The position numbers and the translations under genes were made by a program. The notes under the pieces were generated by a model. The model was given only the letters and a program-made list of their open reading frames with translations. It ran no database searches and had not been told where the DNA came from. Below are positions 1-10,119 of a stretch of 64,000 nt of DNA, piece by piece. Position 1 is the first letter of the stretch. Each line of letters opens with the position of its first letter. This stretch comes from Oasisia sp. SBJ-2009. Lineage: Eukaryota; Annelida; Polychaeta; Sabellida; Siboglinidae. The stretch covers positions 54,586,441 through 54,650,440 of the forward strand of contig OZ024854.1 in the NCBI GenBank assembly GCA_964017155.1, in the 5' to 3' direction.

Positions 1-49
<49 letters not shown>
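1..49. repeat. (TA)n microsatellite
   Basis: Uninterrupted TA dinucleotide run at the window edge, followed by a short CA-rich stretch. Its true length is unknown because it is cut by the window boundary. From 50 to 390 I see no gene. Confidence 0.95.
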
Positions 50-53
<4 letters not shown>

Positions 54-390
54 GCGCACACACACATACTAACCGAGTTACCCCGCCATGCCTGTGAACA
101 AAAGGCAGTCACCTGCAATAACACCGTTTCACCTGTTCGAAATCGGTTCATTTAGGCTATGCTTAAAGTACACTAGGTAAGTATGCGTTCATCTATGTAA
201 CGCGAAATAAAAATGAACACCAAACAGTATCAAGAATAACTGTACCAATAAAGTACCAAGAATAACTGTGACGAAATCATACATAGGCAGTTCGACCACA
301 ATGCAAACATATATTTTGCAATATATGTATTACATGTTTATCTGTTTGCGCAATCTGCCGCCGATTAGTTCGGCTTTTCATCGCGTAAAT

Positions 391-630
<240 letters not shown>

Positions 631-785
631 CTTGAGCACATCACGGGAGAATTACAAACATCGTACTAAAACATATACATAACACATTCTTTAAGAAACC
701 ATTTCTTCATCTGGGTTTCACAGTAGGATTGAACCAGCAAACCCCACGCCTGTGGGCATTCGATACCCTGACATTATAGCATGGA

Positions 786-1850
786 AAGGGAACACTTGTG
801 AGATCATCGATACCAGGATTTGGGCCGACAATTTCGTTATCAATGAAGCCCACAGTTGTATTACACCAACCCGTCATTAATAAATGGAAAGAGAATGTAT
901 AACTCAAAATCCTGACCTGCTGGGATAAATATGACTTCCGAATTGGAACCAGCATATTGGATGTAATCTAAATTGATTCCGCTAGCAAAGGTTGTGGTAT
1001 TGCGAAATAGAAGAAGTCGACGAAATCGACGAAATCGACTAAGTACAAGAAACCAACATGAAATCCACGAAAACGACTAAGTCCTACGAGAAATGTGTAC
1101 GTTATTACATTATCAGGCGAAAGTTATTACATTATCATGCAAGAGGAGTTTATTACATTATCGGTTGAAAATTATTACATTATCGGTTAGCAAGTTTATT
1201 ACATTATCGGTTGATGTTATTACATTATAGGGTGGTTATTACATTATCGGTTGATTTTATTACATTATCGGGTAGTTATTACATTACCGGGCGATTATTA
1301 CATTATCGGTTGTAACAGGAACACTTGTGAGATCATCGATACCATGATTTGGGCCGACAATTTCGTTATCAATGAAGCCCACAGTTGTAAAGTAGCATAT
1401 TACATCAACCCGCCATAAATAAATGGTGTGAGAATGCATAACTCAAAATCTTGATCTGCTGTGACTTCTGATTTGGAACCATCATATTGGATTTACTCTA
1501 AATTGATTCCACTAGCTAAAGTTGTGGTATTGCGAAATAGTCGAAAGCGACGAAATGGACTAAGTCCAAGAAACCAACATGAAATCCACGAAAACGACTA
1601 AGTCCTACGAGAAATGTGTACGTTATTACATTATCAGGCGAAAGTTATTACATTATCAGGCAAGAGGAGTTTATTACATTAACGGGCGAAAATTATTACA
1701 TTATCGGGTAGCAAGTTTATTACATTATCGGTTGATTTTATTACATTATCAGGCGGTTATTACATTAACGGGCGATTTTATTACATTATCGGGCAGTTAT
1801 TACATTAACGGGCGATTATTACATTATCGGTTGTAACAGCATTAGTACCA
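786..1850. repeat. ~530-bp tandem duplication containing TTATTACATTATCGG arrays
   Basis: Two direct copies, about 786-1318 and 1319-1850. Each starts near GGAACACTTGTGAGATCATC and passes through a shared stretch around CTAAATTGATTCC. Each ends in an array of degenerate 17-20-bp units with the core TTATTACATTATCGGG (arrays about 1100-1312 and 1621-1833). The copies differ by several substitutions and small indels. The frame at 1579-1836 is a product of the repeat. No transposon ends were found. Confidence 0.85.
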
Positions 1851-2194
1851 GTCACTGGCTTAACATCACACGGTGGACATGTTAGCATCAATTTGACCGA
1901 AGAGTGATTATTAGATCACAGGGTATGCAAAACTTTAAAAATCAGTTTGTGAACTTATTTTTGGTAGCGTTTGGCCTTGCGGTCGCTAAGAATATTTGCT
2001 AGGTAGCAGCATCATGCTACACTATTCAATGTTCGTTTGTGTTCACTCGTTTTTCAGATAAGACGGGGGGCCGTCTTACCCCCAGGGGCCGTCTTGGCCC
2101 AGGTTACCCTACACACGCGCGAGCACAAACGCGCGCGCCTACACAAGCAAGATTTATGTTTTAAAAAACGGTCTGGCATTTGTATATTCACACA

Positions 2195-2315
2195 TGCATG
2201 CACGCACGCACGCACGCACGCACGCCCGCACGCACGCACGCAAGCACACATACACACACACGCACACACACACACGCACACACACGCACACACAAACACA
2301 CAAACACACAAACAT
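2195..2315. repeat. Compound (ACGC)n/(CA)n microsatellite
   Basis: ACGC tetranucleotides run into CA and CAAA repeats. The tract follows a GC-rich block (2060-2103) ending in CCCAGGTTACCCTA, which also precedes the GT tract at 3616. The open frames on both strands are low-complexity artefacts. Confidence 0.9.
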
Positions 2316-2447
2316 ACATACACATATACCCCCAACATTGTTTGGTTTGCCTATTTTCAATGAATATAAATGAGATATCATTACAACTTTAACATATTTG
2401 ATATTATTACAACTTTAACATATTTGCCACATAATATATCCAAAGTG

Positions 2448-2448
<1 letters not shown>

Positions 2449-2522
<74 letters not shown>

Positions 2523-2560
2523 TATAATACATATATATATATTAAAAAAATATATATATT
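2449..2560. repeat. (TA)n microsatellite
   Basis: About 65 bp of pure TA with a short degenerate AT-rich tail. No gene signal. Confidence 0.9.
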
Positions 2561-2606
2561 AAAGGATTATGTGTGAAGGTGAAAAAGTCAGCACTGGTGT
2601 GTATGG

Positions 2607-3427
2607 GGCAAGACGGCCCCGTATGAACGCCGGTGCCGTCTTGCCCCGCCATGCAGTACGAATATGGTATGTAAACACAATAAAGCTGTGATGTATTTAT
2701 GGCATACACAATAGTTTAAATAAAACGTGAAAGAAAGTCGACGAAAGCAGCGATGAAGAGGAATGGCCTTGTTTGGTGTCCGGAGAACCATTCAGTTGCA
2801 GTCGGCCACGAGAAGTCTGGGTTCAATGCTAAGAATGCAATAATTGGGCTCACAGTGAGTGCCCACCAGGGCTCCCGTATTTCATGTGTCCCAACCGCGA
2901 ATCGGAGTGTGATTAGACAGTAGAGTATGTGCAAGCCATTCGTTAATACAGTTAATGTTAATTAATTTAAGGCTTGTGTTGATGCAAATTCCAAAGCTAG
3001 CTAATGAGTGTTTTCAGTGACGAGTGTAATGATAATGCAGAATATTGGTTGTAATGACAACTGTAATTTTTTGACATTGTAATCAATGATGAGTGGTTTC
3101 GATTGATGATTAGGCTATTGTATCTGCCGCGAAGTATCTGCATGCCATTACCTTAGTGTAATATGTTCAATACTATAATGATTTTAATGCCTGTGATGAT
3201 GCAGATGCCAAAGGTGATCGTAATGTCGAGTAATGCGGAGTGGTGATTATTTCGGTTCACGATGAGTGATAATAATAGTAGTAGTTAATGACGGTTTAAA
3301 TAAATAATGGATAAAACATATTATTTTTATATAATTACAACGGTTAAACCTAATATTAGAGTAAATAGGCGAGGGGCCGTTTTACCCCAGGCGAGGTGCC
3401 GTTTTGCCCCAGGCATGGGGCAAGACG
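2607..3427. mobile_element. Possible degenerate DNA transposon with GC-rich inverted ends
   Basis: A GGGGCAAGACGG motif with its inverted form occurs at 2607-2650. A similar inverted pair (GGGGCCGTTTTACCCC, then GGGGCAAGACGG) occurs at 3372-3427. Between them lies a transposase-like zinc-finger remnant (2737-2916). The arrangement suggests one dead element of about 820 bp. The ends are too degenerate to prove target-site duplications, and the same motif also recurs at 2062-2103. The boundaries are inference. Confidence 0.35.
2737..2916 (+). pseudogene. Remnant of a transposase C-terminal zinc finger (pogo/Tigger-like)
   Basis: Reading from 2737, an acidic stretch (DESSDEEEWPCL) is followed by spaced Cys/His residues. 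These include EVWVQC, an in-frame stop, then ECNNWAHSECP and PYFMCPN, ending at TAG 2914-2916. This resembles the PHD-like finger (C..C, WV.C, C..WAH..C, C..C) that closes many invertebrate pogo/Tigger or Jerky-type transposases. Two expected Cys positions are substituted (Ser, Arg) and a stop interrupts it, so it cannot be functional. The family assignment rests on motif memory only. Confidence 0.5.
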
Positions 3428-3613
3428 GTTTTAGTGGAGCACATTTTAAACTTGCTATAACTTACGTTTTGGTTATTCAATCGTTCAGAGACTTATGTCA
3501 TACACAAAGTATATATACCTCAATACTATTAATGCACAATTATACATCGACAAGTTATGGATACAAAAATACACAACTTTTCCCTTACGGGGGCCGCGCT
3601 GCCCCAGGTTACC

Positions 3614-3615
<2 letters not shown>

Positions 3616-3676
<61 letters not shown>

Positions 3677-3770
3677 GGGGGGGGGGTGCGTGGGTGCGTG
3701 GGTGCGTGGGTGCGTGGGTGCGTGGGTGCGTGGGTGCGTGGGTGCGTGCGTGCGTGCGTGCGTGTGTGCG
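3616..3770. repeat. (GT)n / poly-G / (GGTGCGTG)n compound repeat
   Basis: About 60 bp of GT, a 12-base G run, then an 8-bp GGTGCGTG array and a GTGC tail. The tract follows the same CCCAGGTTACCCTA lead-in seen at 2100. It overlaps several spurious frames on both strands. Confidence 0.9.
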
Positions 3771-4920
3771 CGCAGAATGGATGCATAAATTGGACCTAAA
3801 GATGACACTGTGCTGTGCATCGGACCACGAAGTTGAACAACATCGATTTGACAACCTTGTCACCTAATACAACAAGCGTTGTCAAGGCAATTATGAAGTG
3901 TGTTCCCAAGGCCATGACGTTCCATGGTCGGCACAATCTATTCTCATGAGGCTACAATAAACATAAGAAGGAATTGCACCATTATCTTGGACTATTTTGC
4001 CCGCCACCATTGTTTTGAAGAAGCGTTTCCGGTTTCACTCTGACACCGGAAATAATTCAAAACTGCTACAAAAAGGCGCTTTTGAAGACGATGGCGACGA
4101 TGGAGCAGCTTATCCGGAAGATATATAGAGGTGCAGTATGGTGGACTATTGGCGCGGCCTAGACAGCAACAATTTCGACTACCCCATAAGTGACGAGCAG
4201 ATCGTCTTAAACTTACAACAGACCGGTCTAGTAGATGCAGACGGTTTACTGAGCGACCATGAGGACAGCGAAGTCTCGGTGTCTGACGATTATATACCAA
4301 AACTCGGTGACGTCCCTATGCTGCTTTACTGACGCAGACAACGTGGTGTTGCACTCTGTAACAATGAGTTCGAAGAATTGAGCGACAAATGCGAAGCAAC
4401 TCTAAAGAAGCAGTGGTAACAATTACCTGCACATAGTAAGACGCCTGACTTCTACGTAACAGTATGCTTTGTCGTTGGAGATACACGCCAAAAAAAGCAC
4501 AGAACTACATGCATTCTACGATTGCGTAAATGTAACTTAATCTTATGCTATAACGTTAGAGGATCGTACCAAAGTAAATACTGTTCTATGCAGTCTACAA
4601 CTCCGTATTCTTGTCAGAAGTTAATAATGTTGTAGTTTATTCGTGCCTAAATGAAACCAGAAATAGTCTAATATGGTATACATTTGTATTTGCAGACATC
4701 ACCACCTACAGAACTGCCGCTGTATCCGGCTATTTTCAGGCGTGATTCACACGTAGGCTACCTAAGAGACGTGAAAGGGCAACCTATGGTGTTAGCGCTG
4801 GAACATGTCATCTTCGGTTAAGCCGGATTTTCGCACAACTCGGATTAAATATCTTGGTCCCATTTAACCCAAATGACTCAAGGTTGACTGTATATCACGT
4901 TTCCTTCGAGGACGTGTCAC
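3771..4920. other. No recognisable gene; one short acidic open frame
   Basis: The only frame of note is 4138-4332 (+, 64 codons), which is acidic (LLSDHEDSEVSVSDDY). The reading continues past its stop with some coding-like character. It could be a decayed transposase N-terminus or chance; I do not recognise it. The rest shows no splice-joined exons or RNA gene that I can support. Confidence 0.3.
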
Positions 4921-4924
4921 GTGT

Positions 4925-4955
4925 CCAATAGCTAGGACACCTTTGTATATATAAA
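4925..4955 (+). promoter_or_regulatory. CCAAT and TATA boxes of the galaxin-like peptide gene
   Basis: CCAAT lies at 4925-4929 and TATATATAAA at 4946-4955. The TATA box is about 75 bp before the exon 1 splice donor, so transcription should start near 4977-4985 and give a 5' leader of about 50 nt. The TATA element and short leader are typical of a small, highly expressed secreted-peptide gene. The start site is inferred from spacing only. Confidence 0.6.
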
Positions 4956-5029
4956 CCGCTGGCTAGACCGATAATATTCATCCACAACTTCTGAAGTGTC
5001 CAGAACGTAGCAGGCTGAATTCAAGCAAA

Positions 5030-5269
5030 ATGTAAGTAGGCGCTGCAGGGCATTTTAACATATGCAATTTATGCGCCAAGAAACGACTGGTGCAGTTGAC
5101 AACGAGCAGACAACTGTAAATGATTCATGGTCTTCGGGTATGTTTGAGCTGATAAGTTCTTATTCGTTTGTCTTCAAACAAACTAGGTTTGCATCCCTTC
5201 GTACAAAACATTGCTCTAAAGTTATAATAATAATAATAATAATAATAAAGTTTATTTCAGACAAGACGT

Positions 5270-5342
<73 letters not shown>

Positions 5343-6168
5343 TCACCCGCCCGTAAAAAAAATAGACATATTGACAAACAGATATATTGAAGAAATGCAT
5401 AGTTGTTACAGGTATAAGCCGCAGGCGCTGACATATTTGGCTGATCGTGAAATACTATGGCGAGTTAGTGATGGATGTGTTGGTCTTTGACCACTTGTGA
5501 CGTCACCAAGTGTATATGACATTTAGCGTTACTTGTTGCAGGATTGGCAAACTCGTCGTGTTGCTGTTGGTCGTTGCCTTAGTGGCGCAGGCGAATGCCA
5601 GGATAAGCAGTAAGTCACGTTTATGTCGAAATATGTGCTCAGAGAACAACAGAAGCGCACACAGAAAGTGCACACATACGTAAAAGTTACATATGCTCGT
5701 GCGAATGTCAAATTTTGTATTTTAACGTAATACATTCATATATTATAGGCCGTATATGATTTATGGTGGCTGGCGTTCACGTAGCTTTGTCCGGTTAGCT
5801 TTAGCAGCTGTTTCGTTAAGAACTTTATAGACCTAAGTCATCGTTGCTTACGACTCTAAAGACTAATCATTTAACACTGGCTTGCAAGAAGGAAACAATT
5901 CTTTTCATTCATAAACATGTATTTTGTAAATAGAAGAAATATTTTATCATGAATATTATTTGGCATGAAGTGGACTAAGCGAGCATTGTTCCATTGACTT
6001 CTTGCAGGATGTGGCGGGAAAATGTACAGCCCGAGTTCTAAGATCTGTTGCGGTGGAGTGCTCTACTACAAGCGTGGGAGTATGATGTGCTGTGGAACCA
6101 GCGCCTACAGCACCAGACACTCCCAGTGCTGCAAGGGAAGGATTATCCCCAAGTTCAGGCATTGTTGA
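5030..6168 (+). CDS. Small secreted dicysteine (galaxin-like) peptide, 3 exons
   Basis: Exons are 5030-5031 (the bases AT of the start codon), 5542-5609 and 6008-6168. The ATG is completed by the first G of exon 2, and all junctions are GT-AG with matching phase. The product is 76 aa. Residues 1-20 form a signal peptide (MIGKLVVLLLVVALVAQANA). The mature part is basic and has three CC pairs plus three single Cys residues (CGGKMY, KICCGG, MMCCGT, SQCCKG, ending HC). Spaced CC pairs followed by G are the hallmark of galaxin-type repeats, known from coral skeletal matrix proteins and related invertebrate secreted proteins. Here there are about three short repeats, so it could equally be a host-defence or other extracellular peptide. 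TATA box upstream, AATAAA at 6212. Secretion is well supported; function is not known. Confidence 0.75.
5223..5339. repeat. (TAA)n and (TA)n microsatellites inside intron 1
   Basis: A TAA trinucleotide tract (5223-5249) and a 69-bp TA tract (5271-5339) lie within intron 1 of the galaxin-like gene. The 142-codon frame across them is an artefact. Confidence 0.9.
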
Positions 6169-6211
6169 GGCGTCTCGGGAACTCCCGTGTGCGGATGTAG
6201 TAGGAGGCTAC

Positions 6212-6273
6212 AATAAATATAACATTCATTTCTTGTCATATGTAAACATCCGGACAATGTAGTATGCAATAAA
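6212..6273 (+). terminator. Polyadenylation signals of the galaxin-like gene
   Basis: AATAAA occurs at 6212-6217, 44 bases after the stop codon, and again at 6268-6273. The first gives a very short 3' UTR, in keeping with a small-peptide gene. Confidence 0.6.
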
Positions 6274-6904
6274 AATTGGTTGGTGACAATATCTTGCTGT
6301 ATCTTGTGTCTATTAGAAAGGGGTTGTTTATTGATGTGTTTTGTTAATAATTAGTGTGGTATTCACAGATTATCATTCGTCTATACACACTATATATAGA
6401 CAACAACATCGCGCGCGACCCACAGCCAACATGTAACAAGATCACTTATTAGGTGAACAATTAATGATCGCCGCAATTCACGGTGGACGAATACAAAATA
6501 CCAGTTCAACAGTGCGTATAAGTCTTTAAATGCGCACGGCTGCATTTTAAACATTGTTGTCTAATTAGTTATAAATACAATGTAAAAAATAACGATCGTT
6601 GATTGAAATCTCAAACAGACTAAGGGTTTTAAAGTCGTCACATGAAATGTCACATTATAGAAACGTCGATGGTAGTGCGTCAGTCGGATTGAAACTAGTG
6701 GCCCGAACTGGCCCAACAACTTCAAAACACGCGTCGATCCAATGTCGAGTCATGAGTGATTATAATAGTTTGCAAAATTATGGACCTTGGATTAAAAGTG
6801 CACTTTGTAACCAAAGCAATTTATCTAGTCGATGGTGTGTAGTTGGAACTTCATATCGTGATTTTGTTATGTTAACAAACAGCAATATTTCACGTGAAGT
6901 TACT
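6274..6904. other. No recognisable gene
   Basis: AT-rich spacer. The 103-codon frame at 6599-6910 has no motif, signal peptide or splice context that I recognise. Confidence 0.4.
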
Positions 6905-7145
6905 AATTGAATGCCATGGATAGGGCAAACTCTGAGGAATCTTTCAGAAACTATCACCCGTTAATCCAACACATGGAAACCCCAGGGAAGAGGCGAAGAG
7001 GAAGGCCACCTGGCAGGGAGATATTGCAAAAGAAACAAAGGAAATGGGAAACACCAGGAGAGATATGAAGAAGATGGCCACAAATAGACACTTCGAACAG
7101 GAGAAACAAACACGGCAAATAAGGATTGTCACATGTGACTGGTCA
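6905..7145 (+). mobile_element. Decayed 3' fragment of a non-LTR retrotransposon
   Basis: Two overlapping frames together give the C-terminal tail usual in LINE ORF2 proteins: GKRRRGRPPG in one frame, then GDIAKETKEMGNTRRDMKKM in another. The usual pattern is RRGRP..TW, EM, G.TW..M..MA.DR..W. A frameshift between the two parts and the absence of reverse transcriptase upstream show it is a dead fragment. Confidence 0.5.
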
Positions 7146-7276
7146 GTCTCTTGACTGGAGACTGAGTGACACCACAAATGTCACCTTTGTGAAGACACTA
7201 CTTTGTACAATTGTACGTCGATCCTATTTTGAAGTTACCATTGTATTAGTCAACCATCAATGTCATAAATAGTTTA

Positions 7277-7588
7277 CACACACACGCACACGCACGCGCG
7301 CGCACACAGACACACACACCATACACATGCACGCACGCGCGCACGCACGCACACACACACACACACCACCACCACCACCACCACCACCACCACCACCACC
7401 ACCACCACCACCACCGAGAGAGGGAGGGAGGGAGGGAGGGAGGGGGGAGGGAGGGAGGGAGGGAGGGAGGGAGGGAGGGAGGGAGGGAGGGAGGGAGGGA
7501 GGGAGGGAGGGAGGGAGGGAGGGAGGGAGGGAGGGAGGGAGGGAGGGAGGGAGGGAGGGAGGGAGGGAGGGAGGGAGGGAGGGAGGGA
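7277..7588. repeat. (CA)n, (ACC)n and long (GGGA)n tracts
   Basis: A CA/CG-rich stretch (7277-7363) is followed by about 17 ACC trinucleotides (7364-7414), then about 170 bp of nearly pure GGGA. The plus strand of the last part has dozens of GGG runs with one-base loops, an ideal G-quadruplex former. The proline/serine frames on the minus strand are artefacts. Confidence 0.95.
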
Positions 7589-8210
7589 AACGCAACATCT
7601 GAATATTTTTCAAAGCAAACGCTTCATATACATATCGCATGCAGCATAACTTAGGTTTGAATTCGCACTATTTCTCTACAAAAAGCCTGCCTTGTTGTCC
7701 GAAAATATTGGTGTATTCAATCGTTCAGAGGATAGTTGTGGCTTCAGACTTGTACGCGTTGTCTCTAACATACTCCCGCTTCTATTGTTGTAGCGCGAAT
7801 GTTCAAGCTGGTCAAACAATACCTACGACGTTGGCTTCTCAGTTCGAGCGTCTCAATGTCTTTGCAGCTCGACGAGTTGCGCTCAACTGAGCAGCGCCCC
7901 CTAGCGATCCTGTAATTTCCCCATAACTCTACCTATCCAAGTGTGACCATAATTATACAACAGATGTTGACCATTAAACAAAATAAAATTAACTAAATTA
8001 AATATGATAGCGTCTACACTCTGCACCATAACCATGTGACCTAACCATAGTCTAGGTCGTAACCGTAAACCTCTGACTTAACCATACTACTGTCCATAGC
8101 CCTAATTCTAACCCAAGCACTGCGAATTTGAGAGCATAATTTTATAGTTCATTTGGCGCATCTTCCGGTAAAACACATTTTCTCGGTGAAATAATTACGC
8201 AGCACGCGGT
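7589..8210. other. Spacer with a CTCF-like motif; no gene recognised
   Basis: The minus strand of 7894-7907 reads TCGCTAGGGGGCGC, close to the core CTCF consensus (CCASYAGRKGGCRS, about 12 of 14). From 8020 to 8120 there are loose CTAACCATA-type repeats. No exon or RNA gene was identified. Confidence 0.35.
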
Positions 8211-8212
8211 AG

Positions 8213-8239
8213 TGACGTCACAATTAGTAATTGACGTCA
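8213..8239 (+). promoter_or_regulatory. Two consensus CRE sites upstream of the membrane-protein gene
   Basis: TGACGTCA, the full palindromic CREB/ATF site, occurs at 8213-8220 and 8232-8239, 19 bp apart and 60-90 bp before the ATG at 8301. No TATA box is apparent. A pyrimidine tract with CAG at 8261-8263 could be the acceptor of a 5' UTR intron. These sites lie left of the duplication breakpoint (8291), so the second gene copy lacks them. Confidence 0.6.
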
Positions 8240-8300
8240 TCGTTCATTCGCTGTTTTTTACAGACGTTCCGCAGTTGGTTTATTCTTCGCTTCATTCGAT

Positions 8301-10119
8301 ATGTTTATTTTGGTGACATCCGTGTTGATGTCAACAGCTCTCGGTGCCCCGATTGGAGGTATTTATATTCGCTACTTAATTGTGCTATTATAAAGCGATT
8401 TTGCTAATTACATGAAACAGAATGTTGAAATTAGACCCACGTGTCTAGCTGACGTTAAAAATGTGGCTAATATTAGTAATAACTATTCACGGTATTTTTA
8501 TTTGTTGACGACTGACAAAAACCAGTTTCTCCGCTTCAAAACGAAAATTTGTATTGCTGTTTAATAATAGTACGCCCGATTTGTCTTCGCGAAGAAAAAC
8601 ATTTACTGATGTTGTTGCAATGAAACCGGTACTCCCGGTAGTATAGACTTTTAGACCAGGCCCAAGGTAAATAAGCCCGTAGGCAAAGCAAAGTCTAATC
8701 TGTTGCTCAATGGCGTAGTAGGGCCTATACAAAGACGACACTAGAACTTACCACATTTGGCAAGTTTCATTATTGTTTACCGTGTCACAGTTTTACATGA
8801 ACAATTATGTCAATTTATGATGTCGAGTTTGTGGATACAGTTTTTCCATTACCCCTTGCTTGGAGTAATAATAATTATTGTATTCATAACTCTATACTAT
8901 AACTTAGTTAAGCCGATGTAGTCTTGCGGTAATTGATGACGTTCGTACATCCCAGTCGAAGATGGCCAGCATGATGATGTGATTCCATCTCGGTGGGTCC
9001 GCATATGACGGGTCTTTTCTCCTAGTATTGAAATTATAAACAACAACCGAGAACTGTTACAGTGCAGACTCGTGAAACTGAAAACGCCACAGAACAAGAG
9101 TACAGACAGATCTAACACAACTATTCGGCTAGATAAAAGAACAGTTTTACTGCCCAGTGACTTGTTGGTCTAATTTCGTTCGTATCTGTGATGGTGTGTC
9201 ACATTGGTGGCGACCACGCAGTCTTGTCTTCTAATCGACCCCGTTCTGTTGTAGGGCCCGATCGGACAGCTCCACCAGGTAAATACATTGTGTCTCTTTA
9301 TCTAGTGCGTAGAAGACATGTTTGGCTGTTTGAAAACTCGCGAAACTAATTAAAAAACAAGTCTCTTCTGCCGCCATATCGTGTTTGTGCTATTTTGCCG
9401 TTTGTATTCATGATCAGATCCCCAACGACTCGAACGAACTATACATTATTTCGCATACGGGCGTAATTGCCACAGCAGAAACCTCCGTTATAAACTGTAT
9501 AGGCTTCCACCCAACAAAACCTAATCTAGAAGGTGGGAACTATTAAGCAGATATGTTCAAATTATTTGCGTAGCTATTGCAATAAGTTTGATTTTGAATA
9601 CGCTTGCGGACAACGAGGTGGGGACCAATTGTGTACGATATCGTTAAATATCGCTCAAAACGGACCGGAAACAAAAATCACTTGCATGCTGGGTATTACT
9701 AAAACGAACACACACCAAAACGCCCCCGTTGACATAACGTTTGGTCACTGACAACATCATTGTCTCTTGCAGTGGCAGATGAAGGTAGAGCTTTCTCCTT
9801 CGCCGAGTTGGCAATTCTGCTGACGGTAGGCGGCGTGGTTGGCATGGCCGCCTGTTGCCGAGCGCTGATCGTGCGACGTCGCAGACACCGTGACACCGCT
9901 ACACACGAGGAGGAGATCGAGGATTCTGAGTCGGAGTCGGACTCCGGATCCTCGACAACATACGTGTCCATGGAGGAGGACTCCTCGGATGATATTCGCC
10001 GTGTCCACTACGGAGGGGTCCCCCTCACGTGTGCATCGTGCATATTCGGCAATAGCTTCGCCGGCATCAGTTGCGTGAAGATTCCGCCCTATCAGCCGGA
10101 TGATTCGTTGTCAGAGTGA
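8301..10119 (+). CDS. Small single-pass type I membrane protein of unknown function, copy 1
   Basis: Exons 8301-8358, 9255-9278 (a 24-nt microexon) and 9773-10119. Both introns are phase 1, GT-AG, and join without a break into 142 codons. Residues 1-15 are a signal peptide with likely cleavage after LG (STALG/AP). The ectodomain is only about 20 residues. A hydrophobic span follows at about 37-56 (AELAILLTVGGVVGMAA). Then come a CC pair that could be palmitoylated, a basic stop-transfer (RRRRHR), an acidic Ser-rich tract (SESESDSGSS), and a tail with TYVSM, CASC and PPYQP motifs. PPxY/Tyr-based elements suggest adaptor or ubiquitin-ligase binding, which is inference. I do not recognise the family. 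The gene is convergent with ATXN10, and two CRE sites lie just upstream. Confidence 0.8.

Noticed and set aside
721..790. tRNA-like sequence on the minus strand (GGTTCAATCC box)
   Set aside because: Acceptor and anticodon stems do not pair convincingly. At most it is a SINE or tRNA fragment.
4138..4332. Acidic 64-codon frame as a piggyBac-type transposase N-terminus
   Set aside because: General acidity and DDE-less length do not suffice, and no TTAA-flanked termini were seen.
7263..7640. Poly-PSLP / poly-REGG proteins on either strand
   Set aside because: Translation of (GGGA)n and (ACC)n microsatellites.
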